A stretch of DNA of 64,000 nucleotides, taken from Hemerocallis citrina (lineage: Eukaryota > Streptophyta > Magnoliopsida > Asparagales > Asphodelaceae). Both the position numbers and the translations under genes were made by a program. The notes beneath the pieces are model-generated. The model did not search any database, was not told the DNA's origin, and saw only the letters and a list, made by a program, of their open reading frames with translations. Location of the stretch: positions 140,447,089 to 140,511,088 of the forward strand of contig CM030367.1 of NCBI GenBank assembly GCA_017893485.1, written 5' to 3'. Below are positions 42,425-56,160 of the stretch, piece after piece; the stretch's first letter is position 1, and every line of letters starts with the position of its first letter.

Positions 42425-45400
42425 CCTTTTTCACGGCCTGCTTCCCAAAAAGAATACAGAATACGAGTACGTGACAAAGCCCAGCGAATGCTTTTCATTA
42501 TTCATAAGCAGTTGGAATGACTCAATATCATAACAAGAAATATAGTAAGATATACTCAACCACGCATTCATGAATAATTTATTAATCAACAAAAATATTT
42601 GAAACAAATATAAATATCCCAGATAAATTCAAGATCTGGATCAAAATAAAAACTTCGGGACTACAAGCCCCTTACAAGTTTTAAGTAGCAGTAAGATTTA
42701 AATAAACTCAAATACAAAATAACTAAAGCAAGTTTTCCCAAGCGAAACCTAGAACGTTTTCTCACCAACTCCTTCTGGCAGCTCGTCTACAAAGTCTGTA
42801 TACATCATGCAGACGAAAAAATAGAGAAACAAAGACAGACACCCTTAGTGCAAGTTCAGGCCGCAAGTAGTACAAGCAAGAGGTATGAAAACAAGTGCGA
42901 GAAATTATGAAACAATATTTGGAATCAAGAATATACAACATGATATGGCAGGAATGCATCAAGTAGTAAAGTTCAAGTGACTAGCTAGCAAGTAAGACAA
43001 ATCAAGTAACAGGATCGGGTAACAAATACTAGTGGCAGGAACAAGTAATAAGTGAGCATGTGATTGCATCAATTATCAAGTAACAAGTATCAAGTAAACA
43101 GTGTCAAGTAACAAGTATCAAGTATCAAGTAATCACGTAGGATCTATAGATCCCCTTCCGAGTACATGTTTCTGTATTTTTTGCTATTAGATCTTTCCCT
43201 TTAATCCCTGACTTAGTTTCTTGTTATTATTATTCAAGTCAAGCATGGTCATGCACAAACAAGTCAAGAAACATGGTAAGATGACAAGGAACAAGTACAA
43301 GTTGAACAAAGGACACGAACGGGTGATGAAAGACTCAAAATAGACTAAGACAACGAAAATTCTAGTTCTGGACAATAAGACAGTACTGCACCAAATCTGA
43401 GATTTTTCGTTGCCACAGATATGAAAATCTGGATCCATCAAAAAATCTAGAAAATAGACTCCTGGCCGAATCTAGCAAATATATATAAGTCATATAATAA
43501 TCACAAAAACAAGGCTCAAAATAGAATTACATACAGAAAACATGTTTAGCCAGAAATCACAAGTTTGTATTCATAAACAGGAAAACGGCATAAAACTTAC
43601 TAATTAAATCCAAAAAAAATCTTGGGTATTCCCTAGTATGTCTAGTATCATAAAATATAATTTCATAATATTCCAATATGGATAGTTTGGTCAAATAAAA
43701 TCAGAAGACAGCAAGATACTGTAAATTTATAAATCTGAAACTCTTAAAACAACAGTACTAAAACAGCAATAGACTACAAAATATAAATCCAAATCCAAAA
43801 TCGTCAAAAGGTTGATAAAATAGATACAATAGGCTATATTTCAAATTCACAAATAATTTTCATATACTGGCCTTAATAGGATCTAAGATACTGAACATAA
43901 CGGGGTTACAACAAAAAAAAAAAACAGAAATCTTCTTCATACATAAAATCAACTAGTTTATATGAAACACATCCAAATCATAATAAAATACGAATTATGG
44001 TATACTAGATGTCCAAACAACATGGTATGGGGTATTTTACAAGTCTACAACAAGTTATACTACGACTAACACATGAAGCGAACAAGATCATACGACACTT
44101 CATAAATCACGAACAACATGCATATATGCAACAAGAACTAATTATTTCTAAGTTATTTCATGTCGTGTGTGTAACCAAATACGACTATGGATGGATCAAC
44201 AAGTAGAGACAAAATCTAACAAGGATTTCATACGAATTGACTCTAGAAACAAAATACACTACAGGCGGTATTTAGTACTTGTATATGCAACAAAAGGAAT
44301 ACAAGTTACTTGCCTTGAAATTGACAACAAAACAAAGCAAGAACGAGAATAACGGGAACGGAATGAACACGATACTACGAACGAATCACGAACCAATAAT
44401 CACGAACTCACATGCGGATCAATACGTGCATACAAAGAGAACGAGAGGGAGAGAGACGACGTGGGGCTATGTAGCGTCGGGAGGAGGCACAGCACACAGG
44501 GAGCGCGCACTGTCGACTACGTCGCTGTGACGGCTGTCGCTGCTATTGTCTGTCGATGTGGTCGTCAGAGGGAGGCACAGCACGGGGATGACAGGCTGAA
44601 GGGCGCTGGTGGCTGTGTCGGGGTTTGATAGGGGCACAGGAGCGCACAGGGACTCGCAGCCGGCGTCAGCTGAAGGCACAGCACAGGGAAGTTGCTGCTG
44701 TTGCTGTGTCTGGCATCGAGGAAAAGCACAGCAGGGCTGTTGTTGCTATTGCATCGGAAGGAGGCAGCGCAAGGGCTGTCGTCGCTGTAGTGGCTGAGGA
44801 TTCGTCGAGGCTTCGCTGGCATCGCTGAGGTGGTCGAGAGAGAGGACGGGGTGCACACAGGGTAGAGGGAAAGAGATCGGGAGGTAGGAGAAGAGGGTAG
44901 AAACAGCGGCTAGGGTTTGGGAAAATAACAGGGCAGAATATATATGTGAGAGATTGTTAGGGTTTAGGTGGGGTGACGGGTAGGGTATAAAAAGGTATTG
45001 GGTTGAAGGGTTTTAACGAATCCAATATGGTATAGGGTTAAAGGGTGAAATGTTATTTGGTTGAAATCCAATAAGAAATGGAATAGGGTTTTTGGGTTAA
45101 AATCCATTAGGGAAACAATAATTAGGATTTAATAATAAATAAATCAATTAATATAATATAGTATCAATTAAACTTTATGCTTATTCAATACAAAATTTAC
45201 AATAATAATAACAATAACAAAATCAACAATTTATGTAGAATAGGTTGAAATCTGAAATTCGATTTTGGATTTCACAAAATAATTCAAATAATCAACGAGT
45301 AATAATAAAAATAATAGTAATAATAGTAATAATAATAATAATATATGCATATCAAAATGCAAATTCGAGTTTAACAAATGTAATGCCCCGGATCCCCGTT

Positions 45401-46116
45401 ACCAGACATCGGTGACACAACCAAATCTTTGCTTTCAAATGCATCTCAACACAGTATTAACACGGACATTTTAAAACTTTTATTGCTAAATAAAGTCATT
45501 AAATCTTTGATTACACCAATATCTTCTTCTTGAACAAGAATACAAATTACATTAACTCATTACATCTTATTACAAAATATATACCGACTCCTCTTGTAAA
45601 GTTATCAGCTGTCTCCCGGAATGGCACTCGACAGATCACCGCCGTAACTCCGCTGAGTGATCAATCTGCTTTCCTAGAACTTGCTCCTCGGCTTGAGTCT
45701 TCTGCTGCACGACTCTGATATTTCTGCACCTGCTTGAAAGGTAGGAACGGTACCTAAAAGGTGGGAAATGTCAGTACTATGACTAACGCAATGCTGATAA
45801 GAAACAGCGATCTCCAAACTGGCAATCACAAGCCATCTTGAATGGAAAAAGAAACGTGCATCCAAACTCCCTAGTGTTCGTGTATGCCATGATCTAACAA
45901 CTACATGCACCAGTCACATGCCTAGTTCTAATGCAAGCAAGACTTGGAGACTCTGGATCCGCATGCAGCCCATACTACATAAGTTCTAGAATCAAGTATG
46001 GCCTAATCTAATGCATACAACAAATAATACACATGATGAACCTACTCTAATACAATTCATTTGGGAACGTATGCATCTCATACTACATACATTCCCAAAA
46101 TCAACTTCAATTGAAA

Positions 46117-49100
46117 TGTCACGCCCCACTTCCAAAAAAGAATACGGAATACGGATACGAGACAAAAGCCCAGCGAATGATTTTCATCATCCATAAGCTG
46201 TTCAAGAAATCTTTACACATTCACAAGAATCATCAGAGTCGGAAGCAAAAGAATCAACCACATGCACATATGAGCCAAAATACCAACTAGAATACTCGAA
46301 ACCAAATATATAAATCTCAAAAAGTCATGATCTAGATAAAACAAATATCTTGGGTCACATTGCCCAAATACAAGAATAAATCCAAGTCTCAAAATACAAT
46401 ATTGTTCAAGCAAACTATAAGAAATAATAATAATAAAATGCAGTACTAATATTTCATGTCACTGATACCATCTGGAAGCTGTTCTCCAAAATCTGCAATT
46501 CAACAAATTCAGGAAAGAGGGAAAGAGAAAAACAAGTATCTGTCAATTGCAAGTTACGGGCCACTTATAATGTAGGAAACAAGTACATGGGGAAACTAAC
46601 TAGCAACATGGTATAAGTATGATGTCAATATAAACAACTAGCATGGCAAAGTGAACAAGTGTAAATGGCATGAATCAAGTGTCAAGTAATCAAGTATTAT
46701 GTAAACATGCATCAAGTGTCAAGTATCATGTAATCAAGTATCAAGTAAGCATGTATCATGTTCAAGTATCATGTATCCAGTCTTGTAGTGATTACTATCT
46801 AGGTAGCACTTTATGCAACCCACCTTACATGGTTGCTACAACAAACAGTTTCGCTTTAGATTTTATAGTGGATCATAAAGGGCAGTATACTCGGGGACAA
46901 GTCAAGTAATTGAGCTCCAAGCTCCAAGTATCATGTATTATATATCATGTAATCACGTGTCAAGTTGTGCAAGTGGCAAGTATCGTGTTTTGCGTGCAAG
47001 TATCAAGTAATCACGTGTCAAGTATCATGTCTCAAGTAATCACGTAAGATCAGTGGATCCCCTTCTGAGTACACTTATTTCTGAATTATCCACTATTAGA
47101 TCTTTCCCGTAAATCCCAGCTTGATTATTTATTATTCATGTCAAACAAGTATGTATATGTGCAAAGTATATCAAGAATAACATGGCATGATCATGTGGCA
47201 AGTTCAGGTTGCAAGGCAAACATGTACGAGTGCAAGATATCTCATAAAGGAATAAAATAGACAAATCTTAAGTTTATGACAGAAAGACCATACTGTAGTA
47301 AAATAGTAACTCCTTGTATTAAAAGAATGCAAATCTGAATCCGTCGAAACGTCTAGAAAATAGACTCCCAACCGAATCCATCGAGTATAAATAAGTCATA
47401 TATTAATTCACAAAAATATAGCTCAAAACTGATTTGAATACAGAAAATTGGTTCAGCCAGAAATCAGGAAAACGAGTTCAAGAACAGGAAAACAGCATGA
47501 AAACACATTAAATATATCCACAAAAAAATCTGGGGTATTCCCCTATATGTCCAATATCTAAATAAAAATTTTCATAATTTTCCAGTAAAATTATATCAGT
47601 CATCAAAAATAAGAAAACATCAATAAACGAGAGTTTGGCAAATCTGAAAATTTCAACACTGTTGTACGAAAATTATGATATCTCACAACCAGTGAAACGA
47701 AATCCAATTCCTTCAAAGGGATATCAAAATAGATAAATATACTAACTTTCATATTTCACAAACATTTTTCATATAATAAAAGGAAACAGGGTGAAAATAC
47801 GATTCTTTACAGAACAGCGCGAAAAATACAGCTAGTATAGTTTTCATAAACGAGCATGAAACGGCACATAAAACTCACCAATAAAATCCACCAAAATTCT
47901 GGGTAATCCCTAACTAGATAAAGAAACACTGACCAATGTTTTGGATCAAAATAATATGTGTAGCACAGTTATTAAAATGATTTAGTCATCAAAAATACCA
48001 AGAAATGAAATCTGGAAAAGATCAACACCTCTGTAGTAAAACAATCATAAGTCACTCATACGAAAATGAAATCAAGCAAGATCAGAGGGGTTAGAAAATA
48101 GACGAAATTATCTAAAACTCATGTTTTATATCGAAATTAAGATACTGACTTCAAGACAGTCCAAAACAGCAAACAGAACAGATCAGCGACAAAATACAGA
48201 TTTTTTCCTTTAATAACAACTCAACATATATCATACAAAACTTGTTCAAAACACAGCCAAACATGAAATCGAGTCTACCAAGTGTCCAAACATCATGAAT
48301 TAGGATATCTAGCATGTTCACACTAAGTAAATCACATGGGTCTCAACCAAATTACGAATTCTCACAAAGTCCCACATACATGATCAAATCAAGAACGGGT
48401 AAAACCTAAATTATTTCATGTCCATATTGTGTCGTGAGGCAACTATGGTCAAGTTTTCATAATAGAGACAAAACCCATCAAACATAACACAAACAAGAGT
48501 CGTCTCTAGACCCAACTACACTATAGGTGGTAATTTTGACTTGTATCAAACAAATAAATTGGAGTACAAGTTACTTGCCTTAACCGAAGATGAAGAACGA
48601 AGAAAACCAAGAGTAACGAGCAAAACCCACGAACGAAAATCCACGAATCAAAATCCACGAACTAATGAATCTAAGCAAACTTGAGCGAAAATCTCCACAC
48701 GAACAAAAACTTTAAAAGAGAGATGATCCAAGAGGGATGATGACTATAGTGGCTTGCGGCCACAAGAAAGATCAACGCCGGAGAGGATGGGAGAGAGACT
48801 AGGGATTGTAGTATGGTGGTGTAGGATATGGTCGGCCAAGGGATGATTGGCTCGGGAGTTGGTGTGTCGGCGTCGGGATGGTGCACAGGCCGGAGGGTGT
48901 CGGCGGCCTGGGTCGGGTTCGGGGGTGTGCGGCGCAAGCAGCGGGGAGAGAGGGGGAGGCCGGGTTGAGGGAGGTTAGGGTTGGGTTTGTGATTAGGGTT
49001 TAGGGTTAGGGGGATTAGAGATGTATATATATATAATGAGATTAGGGTTAATGGGTAATTGGGTTGTGGGTAATTAGGAGTAGTAATAAGATTTGTTTAA

Positions 49101-49461
49101 TTGGGTTTTAATTAGGATACAATTGTATAGGATATCAAATAGGATTGGGGATTTAATTTGGCTTTGGAAATCATATTAGGGATCAACAATAGGATTGGGA
49201 ATAGGATAACAACCAATCACCACTACAAGCACCCAAGAACAAAAATAAAGAGGACAAGAACTAAATGAAAGAAAGAACAAAATAATGAAGAATGAAACAA
49301 AAGAGACAACCAATCAAATACTAAAAGCTCAAAATGAAATAAAACTAATATATATATTGAAAACAACTCCAATATACGGTTCAGAAAGAATACAAGAGAG
49401 AAAATACACCAAAATGAAAAATACACTCAAAAATACTCAAAAATGAAAAACAGGGGTTACA
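46117..49461 (-). mobile_element. E2: antisense solo LTR inserted in E3
   Basis: E2 is 3345 bp. On the plus strand it starts TGTCACGCCCC and ends AGGGGTTACA. Flanks are TGAAA (46112-46116) and AGAAA (49462-49466), one mismatch. A cluster of CAAGTATCATGTA and CAAGTAATCACGT repeats lies at about 46678-47045. No gag or pol trace is present. Confidence 0.82.
46678..47045. repeat. CAAGTATCA-type short tandem repeats in E2
   Basis: CAAGTATCATGT, CAAGTAATCAAG and CAAGTAATCACGT recur irregularly more than fifteen times, with a gap near 46790-46900. E1 has a shorter version at 43076-43135. The ORF at 46670-46909 is a repeat artefact. Confidence 0.8.
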
Positions 49462-49689
49462 AGAAACGTATGCATCTCATACTACATACTTTCCAAAGAG
49501 TTTACCTCTTCTGATTGTAGGGTTCAATCCCTTGCCATGCATCCTACCCTTGTACTCATCCTGTTCCCAATAGATTTCCGTGTCTGAGGAGGTTGCAGTC
49601 ATTCAGTCTAATTCTGCGCTACAGTCCCTAAGTGGTGGTTGTGTTTTCCACTTAGTACCCACATACGGACCTCACTCAAAAAGTCGTGA

Positions 49690-49808
49690 AAACCTTTCGG
49701 TACAAAACCATGTATCTAATAACCTTCTGGTACAGGCCATGCACCCAATAACTTTCCGGTACGAAACCATGTACCCAACAACCTTCCGGTACAGGCCATG
49801 CACCCAAT
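49690..49808. repeat. 30-bp tandem repeat in E3
   Basis: Four units of about 30 bp alternate between TCGGTACAAAACCATGTA and CTGGTACAGGCCATGCACCC types. Confidence 0.85.
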
Positions 49809-52289
49809 GACATCAATGATTCATATAAGAACAAACCCATACGCATAGGAACATGACGGCTTCGATGGTCAAATCCCCCTATCCGACAGGAGCACCTCCC
49901 GTTCCTTACTCCGGCTCTTTGGAAATTAACAGATCGAGATACGAGACCGTGAACTCAAAACCTGAGAACCAAATCCATATCCCTACGACAGGAAAAGTAC
50001 AACACCCAACTATGGTCTGCGAGTTCTAATGCAAAGTAAAAACCCCTAATACTTCCATATAATCCAAGACTCACTCTAACCATTCAGGTAAAAGATGATT
50101 GCTTCCAACTCTGCCCATCGACTACTGGCCCCGGCGACACAAGTTCCGCTCGCCACTTCTCCTAGCTTGGAATCATCCCTCACCATGGCCCGCATTCATC
50201 CTCAACCGGCATGAATACAACTCGAAGGCACCAAACTAGACGTCCAAATGCCTCGGCGGAAGTTCTCATCTAGGGTCGATAGGCTTAGGGTATCACCCTA
50301 CCCTAGTGACTAACTTGAGTCACAACAAACCTCCACAGGAGTCACACCAACAAGACCAGCAAAAGACACCATTCATCCCCAAACAATGAGTTATCAACTC
50401 TTAGGAACACAAGGGGAAAGGTTCTACCCAACACTTAGCCAAAACCATGACTAAACCCAACTAATAGTATTCTGCCTGAAGCTTAAAAAGATCATAACTC
50501 CCACAATACAACTCAGATTTGGGTGTTCAAGCGCAATATGGAAAGGTAAAGACCTAGGCTACAACTCTCTAGTTGATCATCACCTCAGATTCAGTCATCT
50601 AAATCCTCAAATTAGCCTCACAAGCCTTAGCCTGTGTACTTCCTGTACACTGGCTGTACCTTGCCGATAGCATAAGATCCTACATGCTCATCGGAATGCT
50701 ACCAATCCAGGTTCTGTGGAAAGGTGTGAATGTCCTCTGCAACTTTCTTGTTGATCACCAATCCAAATTATGTCATTTGATCACCCTAAAACAGACATTA
50801 CTTTCAGGTGTACAGAACCACACATAAGACAATACACAGATAGAGCCTTCAGCTCAAATTCTGGTTTCGGTCCAGTGTTACAAAAATCATATTTAATAAT
50901 CTACTCACAGGAATTTTTCCAAATAAGTCTTGCTGGAAATCTCTATATTTCTACTAAAATTCTCTAATAGAACACTTTCTCAAAATCTGCTCTTACAGAG
51001 CCTCAACAGTACCATCTTATCAAAGTGCCCATTCTGACTGAGTTAAACACAGTACATGCTAAAAAAATTATCATAAATCACATGATGATCGAAAGGTCAC
51101 CAAATTTGTATTACAGAAACTAGATATCATTATGAACAACATGCAAAGGTTTCATATCCAAATTTCAAGGATTCACTGAGTTCTATCTGTTTTAAACATG
51201 CATAAAAATTCTACTGTTCTTCAGTTACAGTCTCGACTATTGTTAATTGATAAATTCTTAACATGCATGAAACTTCATCCAAATAATTTCATGATTTTTC
51301 CATAGAGTCTAGATACATTCAGGAAATCATGGTTAAAATTTCAGAATAATATCATGTTTCAATTAATTATAAGAATTTCCACATGTTCAGTTATCACAAT
51401 AAACAGATCATGTTCATACCTTACGGCTCAGTCCACAAAAAAGATTTTATTAAAATATCAAATATCATTAGAAAATTCCAAAATAAATCATGCATCTTCT
51501 AGACATGTATGAGATCAATTTGTGAATGTTTCATTATCAAATTCTAAGTTGTTTGTTCTCTGGAAATTCGGAAAAATGACATATAGATCATGGTTTCTGC
51601 ATCTAGTTTCAGATTTCTAACAATCTACTCTTAGACAACCATCCTAAAGCTACTACTACTCATGCATGCAAGAATTTAAACAAGAATGAACAAGAACAAG
51701 TTTAGAGAACTCCCCTCGCTGAGTTGGCTTGAGAAGATATGGTTGTCTTGAGCTTGCTCCTCCAAAGATCCTACTCTAAGTTTGAGAACTCCTCTTCAAA
51801 TTAGCTCCTTTCTTTCTCTTCTTCTCTTTCTCTTTTTCCCTTTTTCAGAAATTTCCAGATCTTGGGAGAGAAAAAAAGGGGTTTTTAATGAGAAGGGGAG
51901 TGAGAAAAGAGGGGGGAAAGATGGGGCCGGCCTATAAAGGTAGGGGGTAGGGGGTCGGCTAGGTGGTTTTGCAAAAACCATTATCTTAGCTCTTGGTTTT
52001 TGAGTTGGAGTTGGGCTGAAATTGTTTGGTCTTTATCAAGCCCTAAATGATATATGAGATGTTAGATTTGAGTGTATGCAAAGTATACCCATTGTAGCTT
52101 CATACAATTGCATATTTGCATACGTACCAGACTCAAAACTGGTGCATATATTAGTATCGGTTCGTCTCATTCTCGCGCATTGTCAAGAACGCAACCACCC
52201 ACACGAACCGCCTCGCAAACCAAGACGCACTCTAACATCAAACATATACATACAATCAAACCAACACTGCAACATATGCATACATACAG

Positions 52290-52349
<60 letters not shown>

Positions 52350-52590
52350 CAGGGGTATTACAACAGATTTATTAGATTTATTAAAATAATCCAAACAATA
52401 TATAATATAAATAGTCGAGCAAATATAAATAGAAAAAGTCAAAATATACAATTATTCGAAATAAATAAAATTTTCGATTAGAAAAGATTTTAATAGAGAA
52501 TCCAAAATGAATTTAACACAAGGTAAATTATAATTAATCGAAATGCAGAAAATACTCAGAAAATATTTATTTACGAGAACGAGGGTTACA

Positions 52591-53018
52591 CCTTTGTCTC
52601 TAACTCCCATGACGTTGAGTCGAAGGCACGGGGACCCTCATTCTAACCTGACGTAGTGGCGGACGAACCAGACTGAGCCCACGACATACCGAAAAATAAA
52701 ATTAACTAACCTGTTCAAAGAACGGTGAAGAATATCGGAAAACTCGCCACCGATGACTCAAAAATCGCTAGAAGGGGAAATTTGATAGCTTAAGAAGGAA
52801 AATCAGATGCGAGAAATGAGGGAGGGGTGGAAGACATATAGCATGAAAGGCGACTCCTCGAATTCCGTGAAAAGCATGATATCATCAATTCCACATGTCG
52901 CCACCAATTGGACCAAAGACAGTCTGAATTCCTATTGTCCTCACACTCGAACCTCGGCTAACACCTTGGACAAGCCAAATGGCGAACCACACTTCTAAAA
53001 GAGGCATGGCCCCATAAC
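52591..53018. other. Element B sequence between E1 and the second array
   Basis: Element B resumes here. It may hold the 5' exon and start region of the antisense gene: on the minus strand GAACAG|GTTAGTT at about 52698-52710 looks like a splice donor. I cannot fix a start codon. The plus-strand ORF at 52807-52998 is not supported. Confidence 0.4.
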
Positions 53019-55850
53019 GGCCAAGTCTGGGGGGCTCGGAGCTCAGCAAGTACTGCGAGCACCCACCTAGCTTTTTCCAATAATGCTACCTCTCAAGTCT
53101 GGGGGGTTCGAAGCTCGGCAAGTGCTGCGAGCACCCACCTAGCTTTTTCTAACAAAGCTACCTCTCGAGTCTGGGGGGCTCGGCGCTCGGCAAGTACTGT
53201 GAGCACCCACCTAGCTTTTTCCAACAAAGCTACCTCTCAAATCTGGGGCGGCTCGGCGCTCGGCAAGTACTACGAGCACCCACCTAGCTTTTTTCCCAAA
53301 AATATATCTCTCAAGACTCGGAGCTCGGCAGTGACTTCGAGAACCCACCTAGCTTTTGCCAACAAAGCTACCTCTTAAAGCTCGGCGCTCGGTAGTGACT
53401 TTGAGCACCCACCTAGATTTTGCCAACTAAGCTACCTCTCAAGTGTGGGGGGCTCAGCACTCGGCAAGTACTACGAGCACCCACCTAGCTTTTTCCAACA
53501 AAGCTACCTCTCAAGGCTCAACACTCGGCAAGTATTACGAGCACCCACCTGGCTTTTTCCAAAAAAGCTACATCTCAAGGCTCGGCGCTCGGCAGTGATT
53601 TCGAGCACCCACTTGGCTTTTTCCAACAAAGCTACCTCTTAAGGCTCGGCGCTCAGCAGTGACTTCGAGCACCCACCTAGCTTTTACTAACAAAGCTACC
53701 TCTCAAGTCTGGGAGGCTCGGCGCTCGGTAAGTACTGTGAGCACCCACCTAGATTTTTTCAACAAAACTGGCTCTCAAGGCTCGGTGCTTGGCAGTGACT
53801 TCGAGCACCCACCTAGCTTTTGCCAACAAAGCTACCTCTCAAGTCTGGGGGCTCGGCGCTCGGTAAGTACTGCGAGCACCCTCCTAACTTTTTCTAACAA
53901 ATTTACCTCTCAAGGTTCGGCACTCAGCAAGTACTGCGAGCACCTACCTAGCTTTTTCCCAAAAAAGCTATCTCTCAAGGCTCAGCGCTCGGCAGTGACT
54001 TCAAGCACTCACCTACCTTTTTCCAACAAAGCTACCTCTTAAGGGGTTCATTGCTCGGCAGTGACTTCTAGAATCCACCTAGCTTTTTTCAACAAAGCTA
54101 CCTATCAAGTCTGGGGGGTTCGGCGTTCGGCAAGTACTGTGAGCACCCACCTAGCTTTATCCAAAAAAGCTACCTCTCAAGGCTCGGTGCTCAGCAATGA
54201 CTTCGAGAACCCACCTATCTTTTTCCAACAAACCTACCTCTTAAGGCTCGGCGCTCAACAGTGACTTCGAGCATCAACATAGATTTTGCCAACAAAGCTA
54301 CCTCTCAAGTCTGGGGGGCTCGGCGCTTGGAAAGAACTACGAGCACCCACCTAGATTTTTCCAACAAAGCTACCTCTCAAGGCTCGGCGCTCGACAAGTA
54401 CTGCGAGAACCCACTTGGCTTTTTCCAAAAAAGCTACCTCTCAAGGCTCGGCGCTCGGCAACGACTTCAAGCACCTACCTAGCTTTTTCCAACAAAGCTA
54501 CCTCTTAAGGCTCGACGCTCGGAAGTGACTTCGATCACCCACCTAGCTTTTGCCAATAAAACTACCTCTCAAGTCTGGGGAGCTAGCGCTCAGCTATGAT
54601 TTCGAACACCCACCTAGCTTTTTCCAACAAATTTGCCTCTTAAGGCTCGGTGCTCGGCAGTGACTTTGAGCCTCCACCTAACTTTTTCCAACAAATCTAC
54701 CTCACAAGTCTCGGGGCTCGCGCTCGGCTGTGACTTCGAGCACCCACCGAGCTTTTGCCGACAAAGCTACCTCTCACGTCTGAGGGGCTCGGCGCTCGGC
54801 AAGTACTGCGAGCACCCACCTAGCTTTTTCCAATAAAGCTACCTCTCAAGGATTGGCACTCGGGAAGTACTGTGAGCACCCACCTGGCTTTTTCCAAACA
54901 AGCTACCTCTCAAGGCTCAGCGCTCGGCAGTGACTTCGAGCACCCACCTAGATTTTTCCAACATAGCTATCTCTTAAGGGGTTCGGCGCTCGATAGTGAC
55001 TTCGAGCATCCACCTTGCTTTTTCCATCAAAGCTACCTCTCAAGTCTGGGGGGCTCGGTGCTCGGCAAGTACTGCAAGCACCCACCTAGCTTTCTCAAAA
55101 AAAGCTACCTCTCAAGGCTCGGCGCTCGGCAGTGACTTCGAGCACTCACCTATCTTTTTCCACCAAAGCTACCTCTTAAGGCTCGGCTCTCAGTAGTGAC
55201 TTCGAGCACCCACCTATATTTTGCCAACAAAGCTACCTCCTAAGTCAGGGGGGGCTCGGCGCTCGGCAAGTACTGCGAGCACCCACCTAGCTTTTTTTAA
55301 TAAAGCTACCTCTCAAGGTTCGACGCTCGACAAGTACTGCGAGCACCCACCTGGCTTTTTCCAAAAAAGCTACCTTTCAATACTCGGCACTCGGCAGTGA
55401 CTTCGAGCACCCACCTAGTTTTTTCCAACAGAACTACCCTGAAGGCTCGGAGCTCGATAGTGACTTCAAGAACCCACCTAGCTTTTGCCAATAAAGCTAC
55501 CTCTCAAGTCTGGGGAGCTCGGCGCTCGGCAAGTACGGCGAGCACCCACCTAGCTTTTTTCAAAAAAGCTACCTCTCAAGGATCGGCGATCGGCAGTGAC
55601 TTCGAGCACGCACCTAGCTTTTTCCAACAAAGTTACCTCTCAAGTTTGGGGGGCTCGGTGCTCGGCAGTGACTTCATGCACCCACCTAGCTTTTTCCAAC
55701 AAAGCTACCTCTCAAGTTTGGGGATCTCGGCGCTAGGCAAGTACTGCGAGCACCCACCTAGCTTTTTCCAAAAAAGTTACCTCTCAAGGCTCGGCACTCG
55801 GCAGTGACTTCGAGCACCCACCTAGCTTTTTCCAACAAAGCTACCTCTCT
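53019..55850 (+). repeat. 64/72-bp minisatellite array of element B
   Basis: About 42 units of the same repeat as 12088-14250 are present. Both the GGCAAGTACTGCGAG and the GGCAGTGACTTCGAG forms mingle. ORFs inside are artefacts of the repeat. Confidence 0.93.
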
Positions 55851-56160
55851 AAACAAAAGGGCTCGACGTTCGACAAGTACCGCGAGCGCCCACTCAGCTT
55901 CTCACTGAGGTTGCCTTACTCAAAGCTCTCTGAAGCCGATGTTGAACGCTCGGTGCTCGGTAAGTACGGTGAGCACCCACTCAGCTTCTCATTAGGGTGG
56001 CCTCACTCAAATCTCTCCGAGCTGACCCTTAACACTCGACGCACGATGAGTACTGCGAGCACCCACTCAGCTTCTCACTGAGGTTGCCTCACTCGAAGCT
56101 CTCCGAGCTGAACTTGAATGCTCATAGCTCGGCAGTGACAGTGAGCACCCGCCTGGCTCC
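55851..56160 (+). repeat. Longer-period repeat block of element B
   Basis: About three units with CACTCAGCTTCTCACTGAGG or a variant are present, matching 14251-14640 in A. Confidence 0.75.

Larger units (their letters stand above)
45379..52362 (-). mobile_element. E3: antisense solo LTR inserted in E1
   Basis: E3 covers 45379-46116 and 49462-52362 (about 3.6 kb) and is split by E2. On the plus strand it starts TGTAATGCCCCGG and ends AGGGGTATTACA. Flanks are ACAAA (45374-45378) and ACAGA (52363-52367), one mismatch. It holds a 30-bp tandem repeat (49690-49808) and a (TA)n tract (52293-52346). Confidence 0.85.
42430..52590 (-). mobile_element. E1: antisense solo LTR, outer shell of a three-level nest
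   Basis: E1 covers 42430-45378 and 52363-52590 (about 3.2 kb) and is split by E3. On the plus strand it starts TTCACGGCC, one base short of the expected TGTCACG, and ends GAGGGTTACA. CCTTT flanks both ends (42425-42429, 52591-52595). The start matches E2 (CCCAAAAAGAATAC), so E1 and E2 are one family. CAAGTATCAAGTAA-type short repeats lie at about 43076-43135. No internal coding region is present, so it is a solo LTR. Short ORFs inside are not supported as genes. Confidence 0.88.

Noticed and set aside
44467..44858. Overlapping ORFs on both strands in a GC-rich part of E1
   Set aside because: Both strands are open because of composition. No domain or conserved counterpart; the region is LTR leader DNA.
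46069..49500. Shared GTATGCATCTCATACTACATAC on both sides of E2, taken at first as a long target duplication
   Set aside because: The exact LTR ends of E2 lie between these copies, and related CATACTACATA motifs recur within the LTR families. A 5-bp duplication with one mismatch fits better.
52072..52451. ORFs with long IYIYIY stretches
   Set aside because: Translation of the (TA)n tract at the end of LTR E3.
53445..55807. Series of ORFs with STHLAFSNKATSQ-like repeats
   Set aside because: Artefacts of the 64/72-bp array; they break at each unit-length change and have no domain.
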